Shown: one piece after another, positions 24,652 to 37,649 of the stretch
Numbering within the stretch: position 1 is the stretch's first letter
How the letters are laid out: every line of letters starts with the position of its first letter
Origin: Tipula vernalis
Taxonomy: Eukaryota; Arthropoda; Insecta; Diptera; Tipulidae
Direction: 5' to 3'
Assembly (NCBI GenBank): GCA_958295665.1
Contig: OY282558.1
Coordinates: 335,827,106-335,891,105, forward strand
DNA: 64,000 nt
Notes under the pieces: model-generated
Databases searched by the model: none
What the model was told of the DNA's origin: nothing
The model's input: the letters and a program-made list of their open reading frames with translations, nothing else
Translations under genes and position numbers: made by a program

Positions 24652-24799
24652 GAGCACTCACAATGAAGAAAGTTTATACTTTTTACTTACAGGTTTATAT
24701 GAATTTCCAACTTAAAGAACAAAAATGTTTGCTCATTATGTTGGAAATTCATACAAACCTGAAAGTCAAATGAAAAAAGTTTTTTCAATGTGAATGCTC
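24652..24799. mobile_element. Small foldback MITE (148 bp)
   Basis: The whole element is an imperfect hairpin of about 60-bp arms (GAGCACTCACAATGAAGAAA versus TGAAAAAAGTTTTTTCAATGTGAATGCTC, read as complement). Direct TTCA flanks at 24648-24651 and 24800-24803 suggest a 4-bp target duplication. It has no coding capacity. Confidence 0.5.
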
Positions 24800-24803
24800 T
24801 TCA

Positions 24804-27290
24804 AACTTAAAAATAATCAACAACTTGGTCAACCTAAGAAGCGATTGTTGACGAAGCCCATCGCTTGTAGGCAATCATCAACTTTTTGGGTAACACAATT
24901 GCTTATAATAACGTGTCTTTATTTCACAAAGAAATATAACTAATGACCGTTATAAATAGAGGACGGGATATTTTAGGGATAAGGATTTTGGGCACTAAGA
25001 ATAAAATAATTTGTAGGGTTGTATTCTGTATCAAGCCACCAGTATTTACGTTTAATTTTTTTAAAATTTCGTGCATACGCATTTGAAAAGCTGGTTTGAA
25101 ACCTAATTAACGCTGGATCTAGAAATTGTGTTTCGTTTATTGTTTTATTGTTAGTTCGGCAGGAAACATGGTGAATTATTGGAATGCTTCAAAAATTCAC
25201 ACTGATCATGATACAAGAAAGCAGGGATATCTAGGTATGTTGAATAGATCTCAAAAACTTCAAAATTCGTAAAGTATGGAGCAAAAATCATGGAATTTTC
25301 AGTGTTACTCATTGATCGAATAATATGTCTACACATCAGATTTATGGTAGATAGGTTAATACGATAGAATTTGACGTAATTGTATAGAGTTTTATTGGAG
25401 AGGTAGTGTGGCCGATTTTGAGATTTTCGTTACTTAGAAGTATATACACGAATGCAACGTCTTTCAGACTTCCGCGATTTTTCCATCGCAGACATTGATG
25501 CCAACAAATCAACTATTATCCTCAGGATTTTTTTAAACTTCAACGTACCTTTTTAAATTCAAAGAGTATAGCAGAAGGTCGGTATTATCGGACAAATCGA
25601 TTTCCAAAAAATATTGGTCATGAAGGAAGCCAATTTTTTATTAGCCCAGAGCGCTCAAATTTGCTAAGACTGCGCTGACCTCCAATGGTAGTAAGGGTAA
25701 TACATATTTTTGAAAAGTCTCTTCATAACCTTCAAAACGTAGTATATGACATTTGATTAAAATACAAACAACACAGTTTATTACTATATGTATTTATACC
25801 ATGAACGAGGTAAACCTCAATAGACGAAATATGAAGCCGGTAACTGCCAGATTTCTTTCTTGATTTCACGAATTTTTCTCTCAAGCACGAGAAATGTATT
25901 TTTAGGGCGGTTATGGCATATTCGCCACGATAACCAAAATCAAAAGTCAGCCCTACCAATTTTAGCAATAAAGTCATCCAAAATGATTTTGTCTCCTTGT
26001 TGGGAATTTTGCTGAAGATTCAATTGTTGTTCAAAGTGAAATTATGCATGTTAACTCAACGCAAACCCCTTGTATATGGTAATAGTAAATCCGGACAATT
26101 TTATTGTTTATTATTGTTTTACTAAGCAATAAGAAACCTCACGCGACCATACTTGTTCTTTATGAGAGCTATCATAAATATTTTATTTTTGGTTACTCCA
26201 AGGAAATTATATTTATAATTTTTATTATTTATTGTATCATGAATATTGTTTATGTCTTTTTTATTTTATTATTACTTAAAAATTTAATGTAAAATAACAT
26301 TTATTTCTTATTTCTCCCCGATTTATGTGATTAGGGAAGTTGCTTACTTGCTTGTTATGAATAAATGTTAAATAAATAAAAATGGAAAGTAAGTCATCAT
26401 ACTTTAACTATATAATCATCAAGCTTATCCCGACATCTTAACTGTGGCCTTTTAAATAATTATGTCATGTTTTGTTTTATTTACCTATACGGTTTAATAT
26501 TATACTAGGGTCTTTATCAGGAACAAATTAAAATCTGTTTTTAAGAAATCCGACGCACAGTTAGTTTTCTCGAATAATAATGACATGCGAAATCTTATAA
26601 GAAGCAAGAAAGATATAATTCAGGTCATCCAATTATTATATTCCTAAACAGGCATGTATCAAACCAGATATAGCGATTGCAATAAAGTATGAATTGACCG
26701 TAACAGGAGAGCCGTACATACAAGATTCAAAGAGCTTACAGCACATATAAAATACAGTAAAATCGGTCAACGAACCAAATCAATTAGATGCGTGGAAAAG
26801 TCTACATGTACATACAACAATGATAGAACGATGATAGTCCAATCAATAATTCACACCTCAATTACTTTTCTTATGATGGATTCAGTGAGAAACAAATTTT
26901 AAATCAGTGATCGTAAAAAAAAAAAAAAAAAATTTGGAGAGTGTAAAAAAATTGATGAAAATTTAATAATTCGTGATCACGCTACATAGTAAATTAAATT
27001 TATATCGAAGAATCCACCATTAATAGTCGTTCATTCCTGCCTCTTTTACCGGTTTTTATTTGTTTTATGTAATTTACATATTTACAAAACCAAAAACACC
27101 AAAGAGAAGTGCGGATTTACCTCAGAACATAAAGAAAAAACCACTCATCCACCTTTCTCACCTTGGTGGTAAATATGGGGTAGGGGAATCACTCATTGAA
27201 AGCTTAGCCCATTATTTTATAATTGCAGGTATCTCAAAAGTGGCTTAAATTCTATGCACTTTGTGGAAAAAACAAATAATTTTCCGATTA
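24804..27290. other. AT-rich DNA, no supported gene
   Basis: No recognisable domain, inverted-end pair or RNA gene was seen. A 62-codon frame ending at 27248 has protein-like composition but no start or homology. Confidence 0.4.
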
Positions 27291-27291
27291 A

Positions 27292-27574
27292 AGCCTGATT
27301 TCCATTATGAAAATGGGATAAAAATATATATTCGCGTGCTGTGTGAGAGAAAAGAAAAACTTTTTCAGTTTTACAGTACTGAAAAAATTATTATAGTATA
27401 CTGACAGTTTTATACTATACTGACAAAATGTACTGGAAAAATATTTCAAATTTTCAATGAAATTTTTCAAAAAAAACTAAAAAAGGTCTCTGTCACTTTA
27501 ATGAAATTTTCGACTTTTAAGTTTAATTCCGTAAAAAATACTGTCAGTAAACGTTTCATAATGGAAACCAGGCT
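27292..27574. mobile_element. Harbinger-type MITE (283 bp)
   Basis: The ends are AGCCTGATTTCCATTATGAA and the near-complement TTCATAATGGAAACCAGGCT. Both are flanked by TAA (27289-27291 and 27575-27577), fitting the 3-bp TWA duplication of the PIF/Harbinger superfamily. The interior holds repeated 'tatactgacag' motifs and no gene. Confidence 0.7.
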
Positions 27575-27878
27575 TAATTAACTAATCTTGCTTCTTTTAA
27601 ACGAAATTCTAAAACTTTTCGATTTTTTTTTTTTTTTTTTTTGAGAATTTCGAATTTATTTGAAAACTTGATTTTTTCAACAATTTGAAATTATTTAAAA
27701 ATTCCAATAAATCGAAATTTTGTAAAATTTGTAAAAATTTGACGCATCAAAAAAGATACAAGTAGTTTTTAAATTTGTAAAATATTTTTTACAAATGTTA
27801 TAATGGTAGGCCATGATGGCTCCATTTTAATTTTCATTGAAACCGTTCGTGAAACCGTATGTGAATTTTGTCCTAAAT

Positions 27879-28214
27879 CTGGGCTGGGATGTTCTAACAT
27901 CACTATTTTCGATATTCGATACGCTTTATGTCTCTTTTTTCAAGAACAAAATCGCATTATCTTTCACAATTATTGTCTAAGTATTTTCGATTCAGCCTGC
28001 TATTTCTTCATCACTTTATCACAACAAAAATTTTTTGTGATACTTTGTCGATTATGTTGAAAAAGGATAGGAAAGAAATTTATTCTAATAGGCTGAGATC
28101 GCAATAGATGAGCGTAATTGAGGAAGCGAAATAATGGGCAACTTTGTTCATGAAAAAAGAGACATAAAGCGTATCGAATATCGAAAATAGTGATGTTAGA
28201 ACATCCCAGCCCTG
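27879..28214. mobile_element. hAT-like MITE (336 bp) with long inverted ends
   Basis: Arms of about 85 bp match almost perfectly as inverted repeats (GGGCTGGGATGTTCTAACAT ... through TTTATGTCTCTTTTTTCA). The tips are CTGGGCTGGG on the left and CAGGGCTGGG on the right, resembling hAT tips. The 8-bp flanks TCCTAAAT and TTCTACAA match at 5 of 8 positions, compatible with an eroded duplication. No coding capacity. The superfamily is an inference. Confidence 0.65.
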
Positions 28215-28219
28215 TTCTA

Positions 28220-28890
28220 CAAGAAAACATACTGTGTGTGTATGTATTAGTAAAAAATCCGAATGTCTCGTTATTACGAATTTAAGTTTTGGTTAATAAA
28301 CGTTGAAATTTTTTTAAAAGAAGTTTAAATAAGATGGAAAAGATCACAAGATAAAAAAATATTAATTCAAATATTTCGTGCTTTCCGGGAAATATTTCTT
28401 GGAAAAAATAGGGGATTAGGGAGTTTAGGACAACCATGCTTGATACGTTCTCAGCCAATAAATATATCAAATATTATGAACAAATGATTTTCCCAATTTT
28501 CTTGAGAAAATCCTATGAAGCTGACACTGTTGGTTTTCTATTGTATGGTAATGGAATGTGAGTTTGTTTCCATTACCGTAAACCAACATTTATTTTTGCA
28601 CTAATAGTTTGTTTGTCCACACGCACGTTTACGACACTTCACTTTTACAATATTACAGTAGCTGAACTTCAGAAATTTCTTTTATGTAAATGTTTTACAA
28701 CAACATCTTTCACTGCTATACATAGATGTTGATCACGCGGCGGACGTACGAGAAAAAAATATTTTATTTTTGACTACCGCAATTGTTACAAAATTTGTAA
28801 CCGATATTCTTGTTATTTGGCTAATTACTTCGGCTAAAGATAAATCAGTTAGTGTTGATGATACAGCGATGGAACAAATTGTATTTTAAA
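28220..28890. other. AT-rich DNA, no supported gene
   Basis: This is where the 3' LTR of the minus-strand gypsy relic would lie. No polypurine tract or LTR-like boundary was found. Confidence 0.4.
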
Positions 28891-28898
28891 TTATTTAT

Positions 28899-31800
28899 TT
28901 AATGGTTACGTTTTAAGTTAGTCGCAGCTAGGATACCATAAGCTAGTTTTATTCTGTCTATCGAAACTTTATTATTCTTTCCATTCGTGCCAAGAATAAA
29001 ATGTTTCCTAAAACGACGAATTACCTTATACGGTCCTTTTATATGGCGGTATAAAGCCCGTTCGTACTCTGTCAATAAGAACGAAAACATTCTCGGAATT
29101 TTCTAAATCTTTGGGAATAAATACAGGAGGAGTAGTTGACTTGCGAGTGTCAGTAGGTATTAAGTTGCGCATATTCGCACGAAGTTTTTCTGCAAAGTCT
29201 GTTGGGTTGAGATTCGTTTCAGTAGTGGTTGCGAAAAATTCTCCTGGCAGAAGTAAAGCTTGTCCATATACTAGTTCTGCTGGTGAACAATGTAAATCCT
29301 CTTTCACAGATGTTCTTATTCCCTTTTAGTTGTCGATGAAATCGTACGACCATACCATTTGCTTGTGGATGGTAAGCAGTGGTACGAATTCTATGCGCAC
29401 CCAGTATTCGCGTTAATTCAGAAAAGAGCTTACTCTCAAAGGGGCTACCTTGATCCGTCGTTATTTCAAGTGGTATCCCAAATATTAAAATATATTGCTC
29501 GACAAAACTCTTAGCAATCGTGGCAGCGGTGCTTTCTTGAATTGTGTATGCTTCAGGCCATCGGGTAAATCTATCAACAATGGTAAGCCTATATCTATTA
29601 TTTTCTGACGGCGGGAGAAGTCCAACGACGTCGATGTGCTCGAATCTGCTTGATAGTAACTCAAATCGACCCGGTTCCGATTTTGTGTGTCGATGAACTT
29701 TGCTCTTCTGACAAACAACGCATTCTTTTGCCCGTTTCGTAACATCCGCATTCATGTTTGGCCAAAAGTACCTCGCTGAAACTAATTTTTAGATACACTT
29801 GGATGGGAAAGACCGTGCGATCGATCAAAAACTGCACGTCTTTGGTTAGCTGAGACAAACGGACGATTCTTTCCTGTTGACGTTTCACAATATAGTTGTA
29901 AATCAGGGAGGACGATGAGTTCTAGTTTAAATTTCGAACTCGCTGCTGAGCCTAACCTAGATTCTTTAAATCTAGTGTGATGATTTGCACGTTTTCAATG
30001 TGGCCACATGATCGCGACAAAGTGTCTGCAACCACATTGTCATTTCTAGAAATATGTCTGATGCCCGTCGTAAACTGAGCGATATAGTCAAGTTGTCTTA
30101 GTTGCCGTGGATTTTTATCACTCAGAGAGGCTATTGCTCTTGTAAGCGTTTTATGGTCAGTAAAAACAATAAATTGTCTACCTTACACAAAGTATCTGAA
30201 ATGCTTTATGGAAAGATAAACTCCCAAAAGTTCCCTGTCAAAGGTGGAATACTTTTTTTCTCTTTCACTTAGTTTTCGGGAAAAGAATCCTAAAGGTTGC
30301 CAATATCCATTATACCATTGTTGTAATACAGCTCCTACAGCTTCATTTGACGCATCAGATGCTATACTGTATCTAGGTCGTCAATGGGATGTGCTAACAT
30401 CGTTTCATTAGCAAGTGCGCTTTTGATTTTGACAAATGCTGCTTCGCAGTCTTCTGGCCATGAAAGATTCTTGTCAGATTTTGGCATCTTATTTAAGTTT
30501 TGCCAGTTGCGCATGAATTGGAGACAACAATTCGGCTAATCAAGGAATGAATCGATGATAATAATTGACGATTCCGAAGAATTGTTGAATTTTTCTGATG
30601 GATGTTGGGGACTTTAATTCCGAATGGCGTCTACTCGCCGTGGCGAGGGTTTTATGCCATCTGCGGTGATTTGGGGGCTGAGAAACTCTAAAGCATGAAC
30701 ACCTAATTGACATTTTGAAGTTTGTATACTTACTCCAAACTCGGACAATCTCTCAAAAAGTTTCTTGAGATGTATTTTATCCTCTTCCCCATTCTTACTG
30801 GCCACAAGTATATCATCAATATACGTGAGAACAAAATCAAGACCTTTGACCACATCATTTATGAAGCGTTGGAATGTTTGTGCAGCGTTCCGAAGTCCGA
30901 AAGGAATAAACCAAATGGGGTAGTAATAGCTGTTTTAGGCACGTGCAACGGGGATTAAATGATACGCCCTTACAAGATCAATTTTTGAATATATGGTGGG
31001 TGCATCCGTGAAGATACATCGTGAAATTTTGTAAAGTCTCCACATGGCCTCTAGTCGGTATTGTTTTTCTTCTGAACCGTGTGAAGTGGAGAAGAAACCT
31101 CAGAAGAAGAAGGTCTGCATATCCCTAATTGGACCATATGCTGAAATTCTGCAAGGGCAATATTGTACTTGACTGGATCCAAACAACGTGGTGTTGCATA
31201 AAGAAGCCGAACCTGTTTAAAAATGTGATGTACCACATCGTGTTTAACTGGACGATGATAATCGGGTGGAGCTAAAAGAGATGGAAACATCTTGAGTAAA
31301 GAACCGTAATCGTTATTTGCAATTGAAAGGAAGGCGAAGGTGTTTTGACCTGAGCTGTCATGGCTTGAACAGCTAAGTTAGACGTTGTGTCAAGGAGTCG
31401 TCTTCTTTTTAAATCGACGAGGATACCGTATTTTGTTAGGAAGTCAGCACCAATAATTGGCCTGTCAACTGACGCTAGAATGAAAACATGTGGAAATTGT
31501 CGCTTAACAACGATATCGACGTTCAATAATTTAGTGCCATAAGTTTGAATTATTGAACCGTTAGCAGCCGACAACACTAATTCAGGGTCAGATCGAGATA
31601 AATTTCCTTTGAAAATTTGAAATGGCACTACTGATCAGTACTGCATCAGAACTGCTATTATGAGAAAGTGTTACCTTCCTTGTGTTCAGCAGCGCAGAAA
31701 TACCATTTCTACTAATGATTCAAATTCAAAAAAATAAATTTTCCGATCGAGAATGCGGCGAATGATCGGAGACTTTTAAACCGCCGCCTTTTCATTAGAG

Positions 31801-31976
31801 ATAACATAAATAAAATAACCTTTCTCGTAGACGGTGCGGACGTAGGTGCGGATGTCTCATGAGACATCCGCACCTACGTCCGCACCGTCTACGAGAAAGG
31901 TTATTTTATTTATGTTATCTCTAATGAAAAGGCGGCGGTTTAAAAGTCTCCGATCATTCGCCGCATTCTCGATCGG
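28899..31976 (-). pseudogene. pol: Decayed gypsy pol
   Basis: Domains in order on the minus strand: a protease start (RLLNRRLFIRDNINKITFLV, 31940-31860) in which the DTG triplet is not intact. After the inverted duplication it resumes with SDPELVLSAANGSIIQTYGT and [18 protein letters not shown]. Reverse transcriptase follows, with [18 protein letters not shown] (about 30840), then RNase H remnants near 30480-30180. Integrase comes last, with CVVCQKSKVHRHT, ITTDQGSPFESKLF and AYHPQANGMVVRFHR, where the catalytic E of 'VERFHR' is V. A GPYKVIRRFRKHF tail lies near 29030. Multiple frameshifts. Confidence 0.8.
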
Positions 31977-32071
31977 AAAATTTATTTTTTTGAATTTGAA
32001 TCATTAGTAGAAATGGTATTTCTGCGCTGCTGAACACAAGGAAGGTAACACTTTCTCATAATAGCAGTTCT
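31648..32071. repeat. Perfect 424-bp palindrome, no spacer
   Basis: Every base from 31648 to 31859 is complementary to 32071 down to 31860. The centre is GTCTCA/TGAGAC. On the minus strand the right arm is the natural gag end and protease start of the decayed gypsy element. The left arm is an inverted copy of the same 212 bp, after which the protease region continues. It is thus an inverted tandem duplication inside the element. Confidence 0.95.
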
Positions 32072-32771
32072 CCTTATCGTCGATGAAACGACGTCTGCTA
32101 GTACTCCGGGGTCTCCGAAAAAATTGATTGGGCTGATTCCTGAATGTTGAATTTGAGGGGCTCCGTCCACGTACAGCTAATTGAGACAGCAGGCTTTCTA
32201 CTCGTGCGAGCCTCTATTCTAAACTGGTTGTAGAATCTGATGATTGAGTTGATGGGCTAGTTGATGGTCTGTCCACTGCCATGGATGATACGCGAGCTGC
32301 TGTTGTTGCTTCGTAAATTCTATCGGCAATAGGCAAGAGTTCATCAAATGGTTTTTCACCAATAGCCTGATTTGTGATGTACACCTCACTTGGCTTTCTG
32401 TCGCCAAAATCATGCCGATCTAACAACTTTTTGAGGCGGGCTTGTTCGGATTGGGCGTACCGCTTTGTCAAAACCGACTTCAGCTTATCGTACTTCTCCT
32501 TTACTGGAGGATTAATTAAAAGTTCTGAAATTATTTCGCAAATGTCTTCGGGCAATGCTGAAACAACATGGTGGTATCTTGCCGTGTCGGATTTGACAGA
32601 GCAGGCTTCAAACTGCGACTCAACTTGTGCCAACCATATATTGGGATTTCGAGGCCAAAATTGAAGGTATCTTTAGATGTGATGAATGAACTGCCACTAC
32701 TTGCGCATCTTGAACCATCGTGTATTATCAACACTCACATCACTTTCTTTTTTAGTTGGAGAATCCGCCAT
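31982..32771 (-). pseudogene. gag: Decayed gypsy gag
   Basis: The start is at the ATG complement 32769-32771 (MADSPTKKESDVSVDNTRWF), after which the frame breaks. The frame 32633-32214 contains AQVESQFEACSVKSDTARYH, then VSALPEDICEIISELLINPP and FGDRKPSEVY, the DUF7041-like capsid region shared with the intact element ([15 protein letters not shown]). A last frame, 32170-31982, ends in TNDSNSKK, with an A7 run (complement 31985-31991) directly before the stop. This mirrors the frameshift site of the intact copy. At least two frameshifts. Confidence 0.75.
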
Positions 32772-32799
32772 TCCGATATTTTCCGAAAATTTTGAGAAA

Positions 32800-35130
32800 A
32801 CAGTTGATCAACAAATATATGGTTGACAAACGATAATAATAACGTTCTAAGAAGAGTAATATCGAGATAGCGAAAAATTTGTTCTTAATAATCGAATTAC
32901 AAGCGTGAATGCCAAAATAATTTGAACGATGAGATAAAATAAAGTTTTACAAATATATTTTACAAAAAAATTTACGAATATATAATAAATAAATAAATAT
33001 GTAATAAAAAAAAACGTACATGCACTAGCCATTCAATAAATAATACTTTATCCACTTTTGATATATAATAGCCCGATAACTATGCTGATTTCAAATAAAG
33101 AAAATGTAAAATAACTCATTGTTATTGTATAACCCACGCTGCTAGGGGCAACTTGTTGTAACCGATGGATTTGGGTCACACTGACACACCGTTGCACACT
33201 GTAAAATTTTGGGATAGGTTTCAGTGACGGGACAGGTTCTTTAGTTCCGATGCATCAGTATTCCATCTTACAAAAAAAAAATAAACATTTTGATACAGAA
33301 TATAGTGTGAAAAAAAAAAAAAAAACGCTTAATCATAAAAAAATAGTGACGGTATTACACTGCATTATACAACGCAAACATCCCCTTAATGGAGTTACTA
33401 ATTACTCCATTTTTATTTTCTAACTACTAATTTAAAATCTCCATTAATATAAACAATAACAAAAAAAAATTGTGCATGTCTTTTTTTTAACTTGGCGAAC
33501 TGGCGATAAGCAAAGAAACAAAATTATTCGACAACACTGAACTATGCTTGAAGTTTTAGCAATAAAAAAAAAATTTGAGAAGCAAACAAAAGTGAAATTA
33601 GTTTACAATATTCCTCTGAAATAAAACAATGAATTATTATTATTTTTTTTTTTTGTTCTACATCACCATAATGCTTGTTGTTTGTGTTGGTTGCTTTCAT
33701 CCATCACGTGATCTTCACCAAAGCCACGTCTCACGGTTATGTTGAGTACCCGTTCTTCAATGATCATCCGTTAATTTAGTGCCCAACTGTAACTACTGCT
33801 TCCTTTACTGTAGATCCGGAACGAATTGGGTATCGGAAATGTCGATAACCAATTAATATTTAAAAAAAAAAATACTTTCCTCACTCTATGTATTGTAATT
33901 TCTTTTCTATTTGTTTTTAGTTCATTTCCTTAACATCATGACACCCAGTATGATTCTCAAACGTTGTTTTATTTATTCATTGACTTCTTATATGAAACCA
34001 CCACTTTGGTAAAGCACTAACACGTTTCACAAAAAAAAATCAAATTGTTAATTTTCGTATTTCTAACTATTTATTTGCCAGAACCATGAATCATGCATAT
34101 AGCATATTATGCACCATGCTTGTAAATTAACACACAACAATAATGGCGATAACTTCCAAGTTTTTCTCGAGATTTTATTTATATTTATTTATTTATTTTT
34201 TTATTTTTATCGGTTAGACATTTAAAACATATTTTTATATTTCTTTCTTATTTTTGACTTTTATTTTATTGAAAGACAATGTCACACCAAGTGTTAATAA
34301 TTTTTTTATAATCACAATAACATTAACTTAGGTCTAAAACATTTATTTTTTATTTTGTTTTATTTTTTTTTATTTTGAAAATATTAAACAAAATTCACAC
34401 AGTGAACGCAAATTTCCAAATTAATATAATTGATATACATTTGATTGTCATTGATATACATTAAACTTTTGAAAAATTCTTAATTTTTTTTATTTTTAAT
34501 TTCAATCTAATTATTTTACAATTTATTTCTCTATGTACACATTTCACATTTTACTTTCTTTCCCAATATTACTCCTCAATCTACTCGAATCAATTTTCTT
34601 TTTTTTTATTATTTTTTTTTTTTTTTGGTTCCTACTTATTTCACCAATATCGTTTTATCAAAAACCGTCTCTTGCACATTTTTTTCTTGCCTTTTTATAC
34701 TTTTTTTAAACGTCCTTAGCGGCAACCCGTTTGACCGTCACCCGATGTTATTATTATTATTATGTTATTTTCAGTATTATTATCGTTGCCTCTCGACTAC
34801 GTCATGACAAAATTGTTTGTTGGAATCATATGTACATTGATGGAAACAACAACATCCCACTAGAGATGAACCATGGACCTAATTTTGAACTATTACAGTG
34901 TGTTATATTTGGTATAACAAAATGTTGAGTGGTCATTGGAAAATTATTCGTAGTCAAATTGAATGAAAACTATATTCCAAAAATTAGTTAAATTAAAGTA
35001 CACCATGACAATTTAAAGAACGGTCACTATGATAAAATGTCTTTCAAAATTCAATGCTCCACTGTGAAAACACAAAATGGAACTATTTTTTATTAATTTA
35101 CGAAATTTATTTCAACAAAAGTGGATAAAA
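32800..35130. other. AT-rich DNA, no supported gene
   Basis: This is where a 5' LTR for the gypsy relic would lie. No sequence matching its other side was recognised. T-rich and A-rich runs are frequent. Confidence 0.4.
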
Positions 35131-35135
35131 CGTTG

Positions 35136-35254
35136 TATGGCACTCGTGAGCAAAGAGATATTATCCACTCGGGATAATGTCCCACTCGGCTATCGCCTCG
35201 TGGGACAAACTTATCCCTCATGGATAATACCTCGTTTTGCTCACTAGTACCATA
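35136..35254. repeat. Imperfect palindrome of about 119 bp
   Basis: The left half TATGGCACTCGTGAGCAAAG ... GGATAATGTCCCACTCGGC pairs with the right half CTCGTGGGACAAACTTATCC ... TTTTGCTCACTAGTACCATA around a small loop near 35191-35197. Mismatches are scattered. No target duplication was evident. It may be a MITE fragment or a transcribed hairpin. Confidence 0.75.
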
Positions 35255-36069
35255 AATAACTATTATTTTTATTTGTAATGTGGTTGAATGACTTAAAAAA
35301 AAATTGGTTTTGTTCTCAACTAATTTCCGGATATGATTTTTCATGGTTGTTCTGTAACCTTCCTGAACTTCACCATGCGGTCAGAATAGTTGTTATGGAA
35401 ACCGTTGTTAATATCTTAACCGGAATGTTTTTATAAAAGTTTGAAATAACCGGATGTTTTATAAACGGGTTATCTTTGCGTACCTTTTCCTTTAAAATTT
35501 GTACGCAACTTTTAGTTGCTGTATATTTTTTTCTGCACCAGCACGCTGCGAGTTATATGCTGTTCGTACGGCCTCCCAAGTTTTCAATTTTTTTTTTTTA
35601 TTAGAAATTGAATCGGTCATTTTCCATTCAATTATACATTTCTGCTTCTCCACTAATTCCACTAAAACTTACGTGCACCTCTCGCTTTCCATTATATTTT
35701 TTTCTTGCACAGGAATTCTACAAATCACGATATTATATTGACAACAAATAGAAAACCAAAAATATTGAGAGGAAAAAGAAACAAAAAAAATTGACAAATG
35801 TCCCAGCAAGCAGATATTAATTCGAAAATCGATATCGAATATCGCCGATTTTAGTTTCGCTTAAAATTACGACACAAAAAATCCACGAATTTATCCAAGT
35901 TTCAATTTACCAAAAGTAACCTCGGCTAAATCAGTGGATTTTCGAGAACCGTGGATTAATCCGCCGATTTATCCTTCTTTAAAAATACGGGCCTAAGTCG
36001 TTCGATTTTTTTTCAACCCGAACTCGAACTCGAATTTGTCTGGGGTACGAGTATTAATGAACTAAAATT

Positions 36070-36335
36070 AAATCACATAGCCACAAACTTTTTTTCTATA
36101 GTATTGTTTATCATTTGCTTCACTTTTTCCACGTTTTCATCGGTTGTTAATGTGGTGGGACGTCCAGGGCTTTCGTCATCTTCAACGTCTTCACGGCCTT
36201 CTCGTAAAACCTCGTTTTACTCATAGCAGACTCACCAAAAGCAATATTTAACATTTCTACAACTTTGCCGCAATTTATTCCATGCATAAAACAAAATTTA
36301 ATGCAAATTCTCTGATCCAGTTTTTCTAATCGCCA
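36070..36335 (-). pseudogene. mariner transposase N-terminal relic
   Basis: Minus-strand translation gives RICIKFCFMHGINCGKVVEM, then LNIAFGESAMSKTRFYE, a shortened linker and DENVEKV-like sequence. This matches the first helix-turn-helix of mariner-family transposases (ixFCFkLGksatEtfemL..AyGedalSrtrvfeW). Only the N-terminal third is present and it contains a frame change. The relic at 37650-38440 is on the same strand but appears to be a separate copy. Confidence 0.6.
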
Positions 36336-36339
36336 TTCC

Positions 36340-37640
36340 TATCTAAACACATGTAACCTTTTTGATGGCCGACAACAAACTAAATATCCAATATGGCTGA
36401 CAGACATGTTTAAATTACAAAATGCCCGTTACTTTTAGAAATTGTTACATAACCTTGAATTAATGTAAAATCAAAAAGCCTACCTAATTAAATTTGAAAT
36501 TCCTAGATTTATGAAATTTCTTTCTACAAAATTTTACATTAGCGATTTCATTCATGAATCATACCAACGCATACTCAACGCTGCAATTCCAATACGCTTT
36601 CTATATTAATATATTTTTCTTACTATTCAAATTAGCAAAACCTTTATTTAAAAGAAAAACTTTTGCTTTCCACCTTCGATTTTTAAGTACGTCCATTGGT
36701 CAACAGGTAACTAGATCATCTTTTTCTGTCTTGTTTTTATATTTTTGAGCTAGTTTGAAGTATTCTTAATGGCTTAAGAGCAATGGCAACAAAAAATATT
36801 GGATAGCGGACATAAGGCACGTAAATTAAACATGACTGGTTTGTGTATGATACTTTAGAATATAACAGGGAAACAGATCTCAGGCCGTCAAGTATTGGTA
36901 CACTGTCTGAAGAATTAGGACATCTGATAATATTTTTCAAACAATTAGTAAAGCTTGTGGGCTAAATGCCAAAGTTTGCTTTAAAATGTGCAACACTTCA
37001 TAAATTTGGTTATGACAACTTAAACCTGACTTATGAATTATATAAATAACGGATTTTTATCTATACAATTTTACTTTTCGACGTCTGCTGGTCGCAAATA
37101 TGACCAGCATTTGCATTTGAGTAATATTGTGCCAATATGAATAGGTTAACAAGTTAAGATACCAGGAAAAATTAAAGTAATTATCTGTGATTTAATAGAT
37201 TACAGCTTTTAAAGGGAAACTTCTTTACTCGCGTCGCACCCGGCTAAATCGAAAAAAGATGGTCAAAAGTTCCAAAAGTTGGCTAAAGTATATGGTAAGT
37301 CCAATGATCAGTAATCACGCATAGAAAGCAACGCGCTTGTTAAAACTAATACAGAAAATCCAAAGCAGAACCAATTCTTATCGGACAAAACGAAATCAAC
37401 TTCTGAAAGTAAGTAAAACATGAAAATATGGTTAATTATAATGAACTAATTTTGAAAGTACGAGTATGAAATATGAGAAAAGCAGGAATTATAATCGATT
37501 TTTACCAATGTCAATCTATAAAATACGATAAGTTATTATCAAAAGGTTGTGTTGTTTTAAAACTTATCCGAGGTTGTAGGTGAAAGTATTAACTTTGGAA
37601 AAAAAAATTGGCTGCTTTAAACCGCTTCCTCACATTTGAT
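36340..37640. other. AT-rich DNA, no supported gene
   Basis: No coding, repeat or RNA signal was recognised. Confidence 0.4.
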
Positions 37641-37649
37641 TGAAGTTTT

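Larger units (their letters stand above)
28899..32771 (-). mobile_element. Decayed Ty3/gypsy retrotransposon
   Basis: Gag, protease, reverse transcriptase, RNase H and integrase remnants follow each other on the minus strand, in the same order as, and clearly related to, the intact element at 44124-50997. Many frameshifts and stops break it. No LTR pair, primer-binding site or polypurine tract was identified on either side, so the copy seems truncated at both ends. A perfect 424-bp palindrome sits at the gag-protease junction. Confidence 0.85.

Noticed and set aside
27060..27248. 62-codon frame with KPKTPKRSADLPQNIKKKPL
   Set aside because: No ATG at the start, no homology and no convincing splice donor. 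Protein-like composition alone is not enough.
32800..34700. Search for a 5' LTR of the minus-strand gypsy relic
   Set aside because: No segment matched the region beyond the other end (28200-28890), so no LTR pair is claimed.
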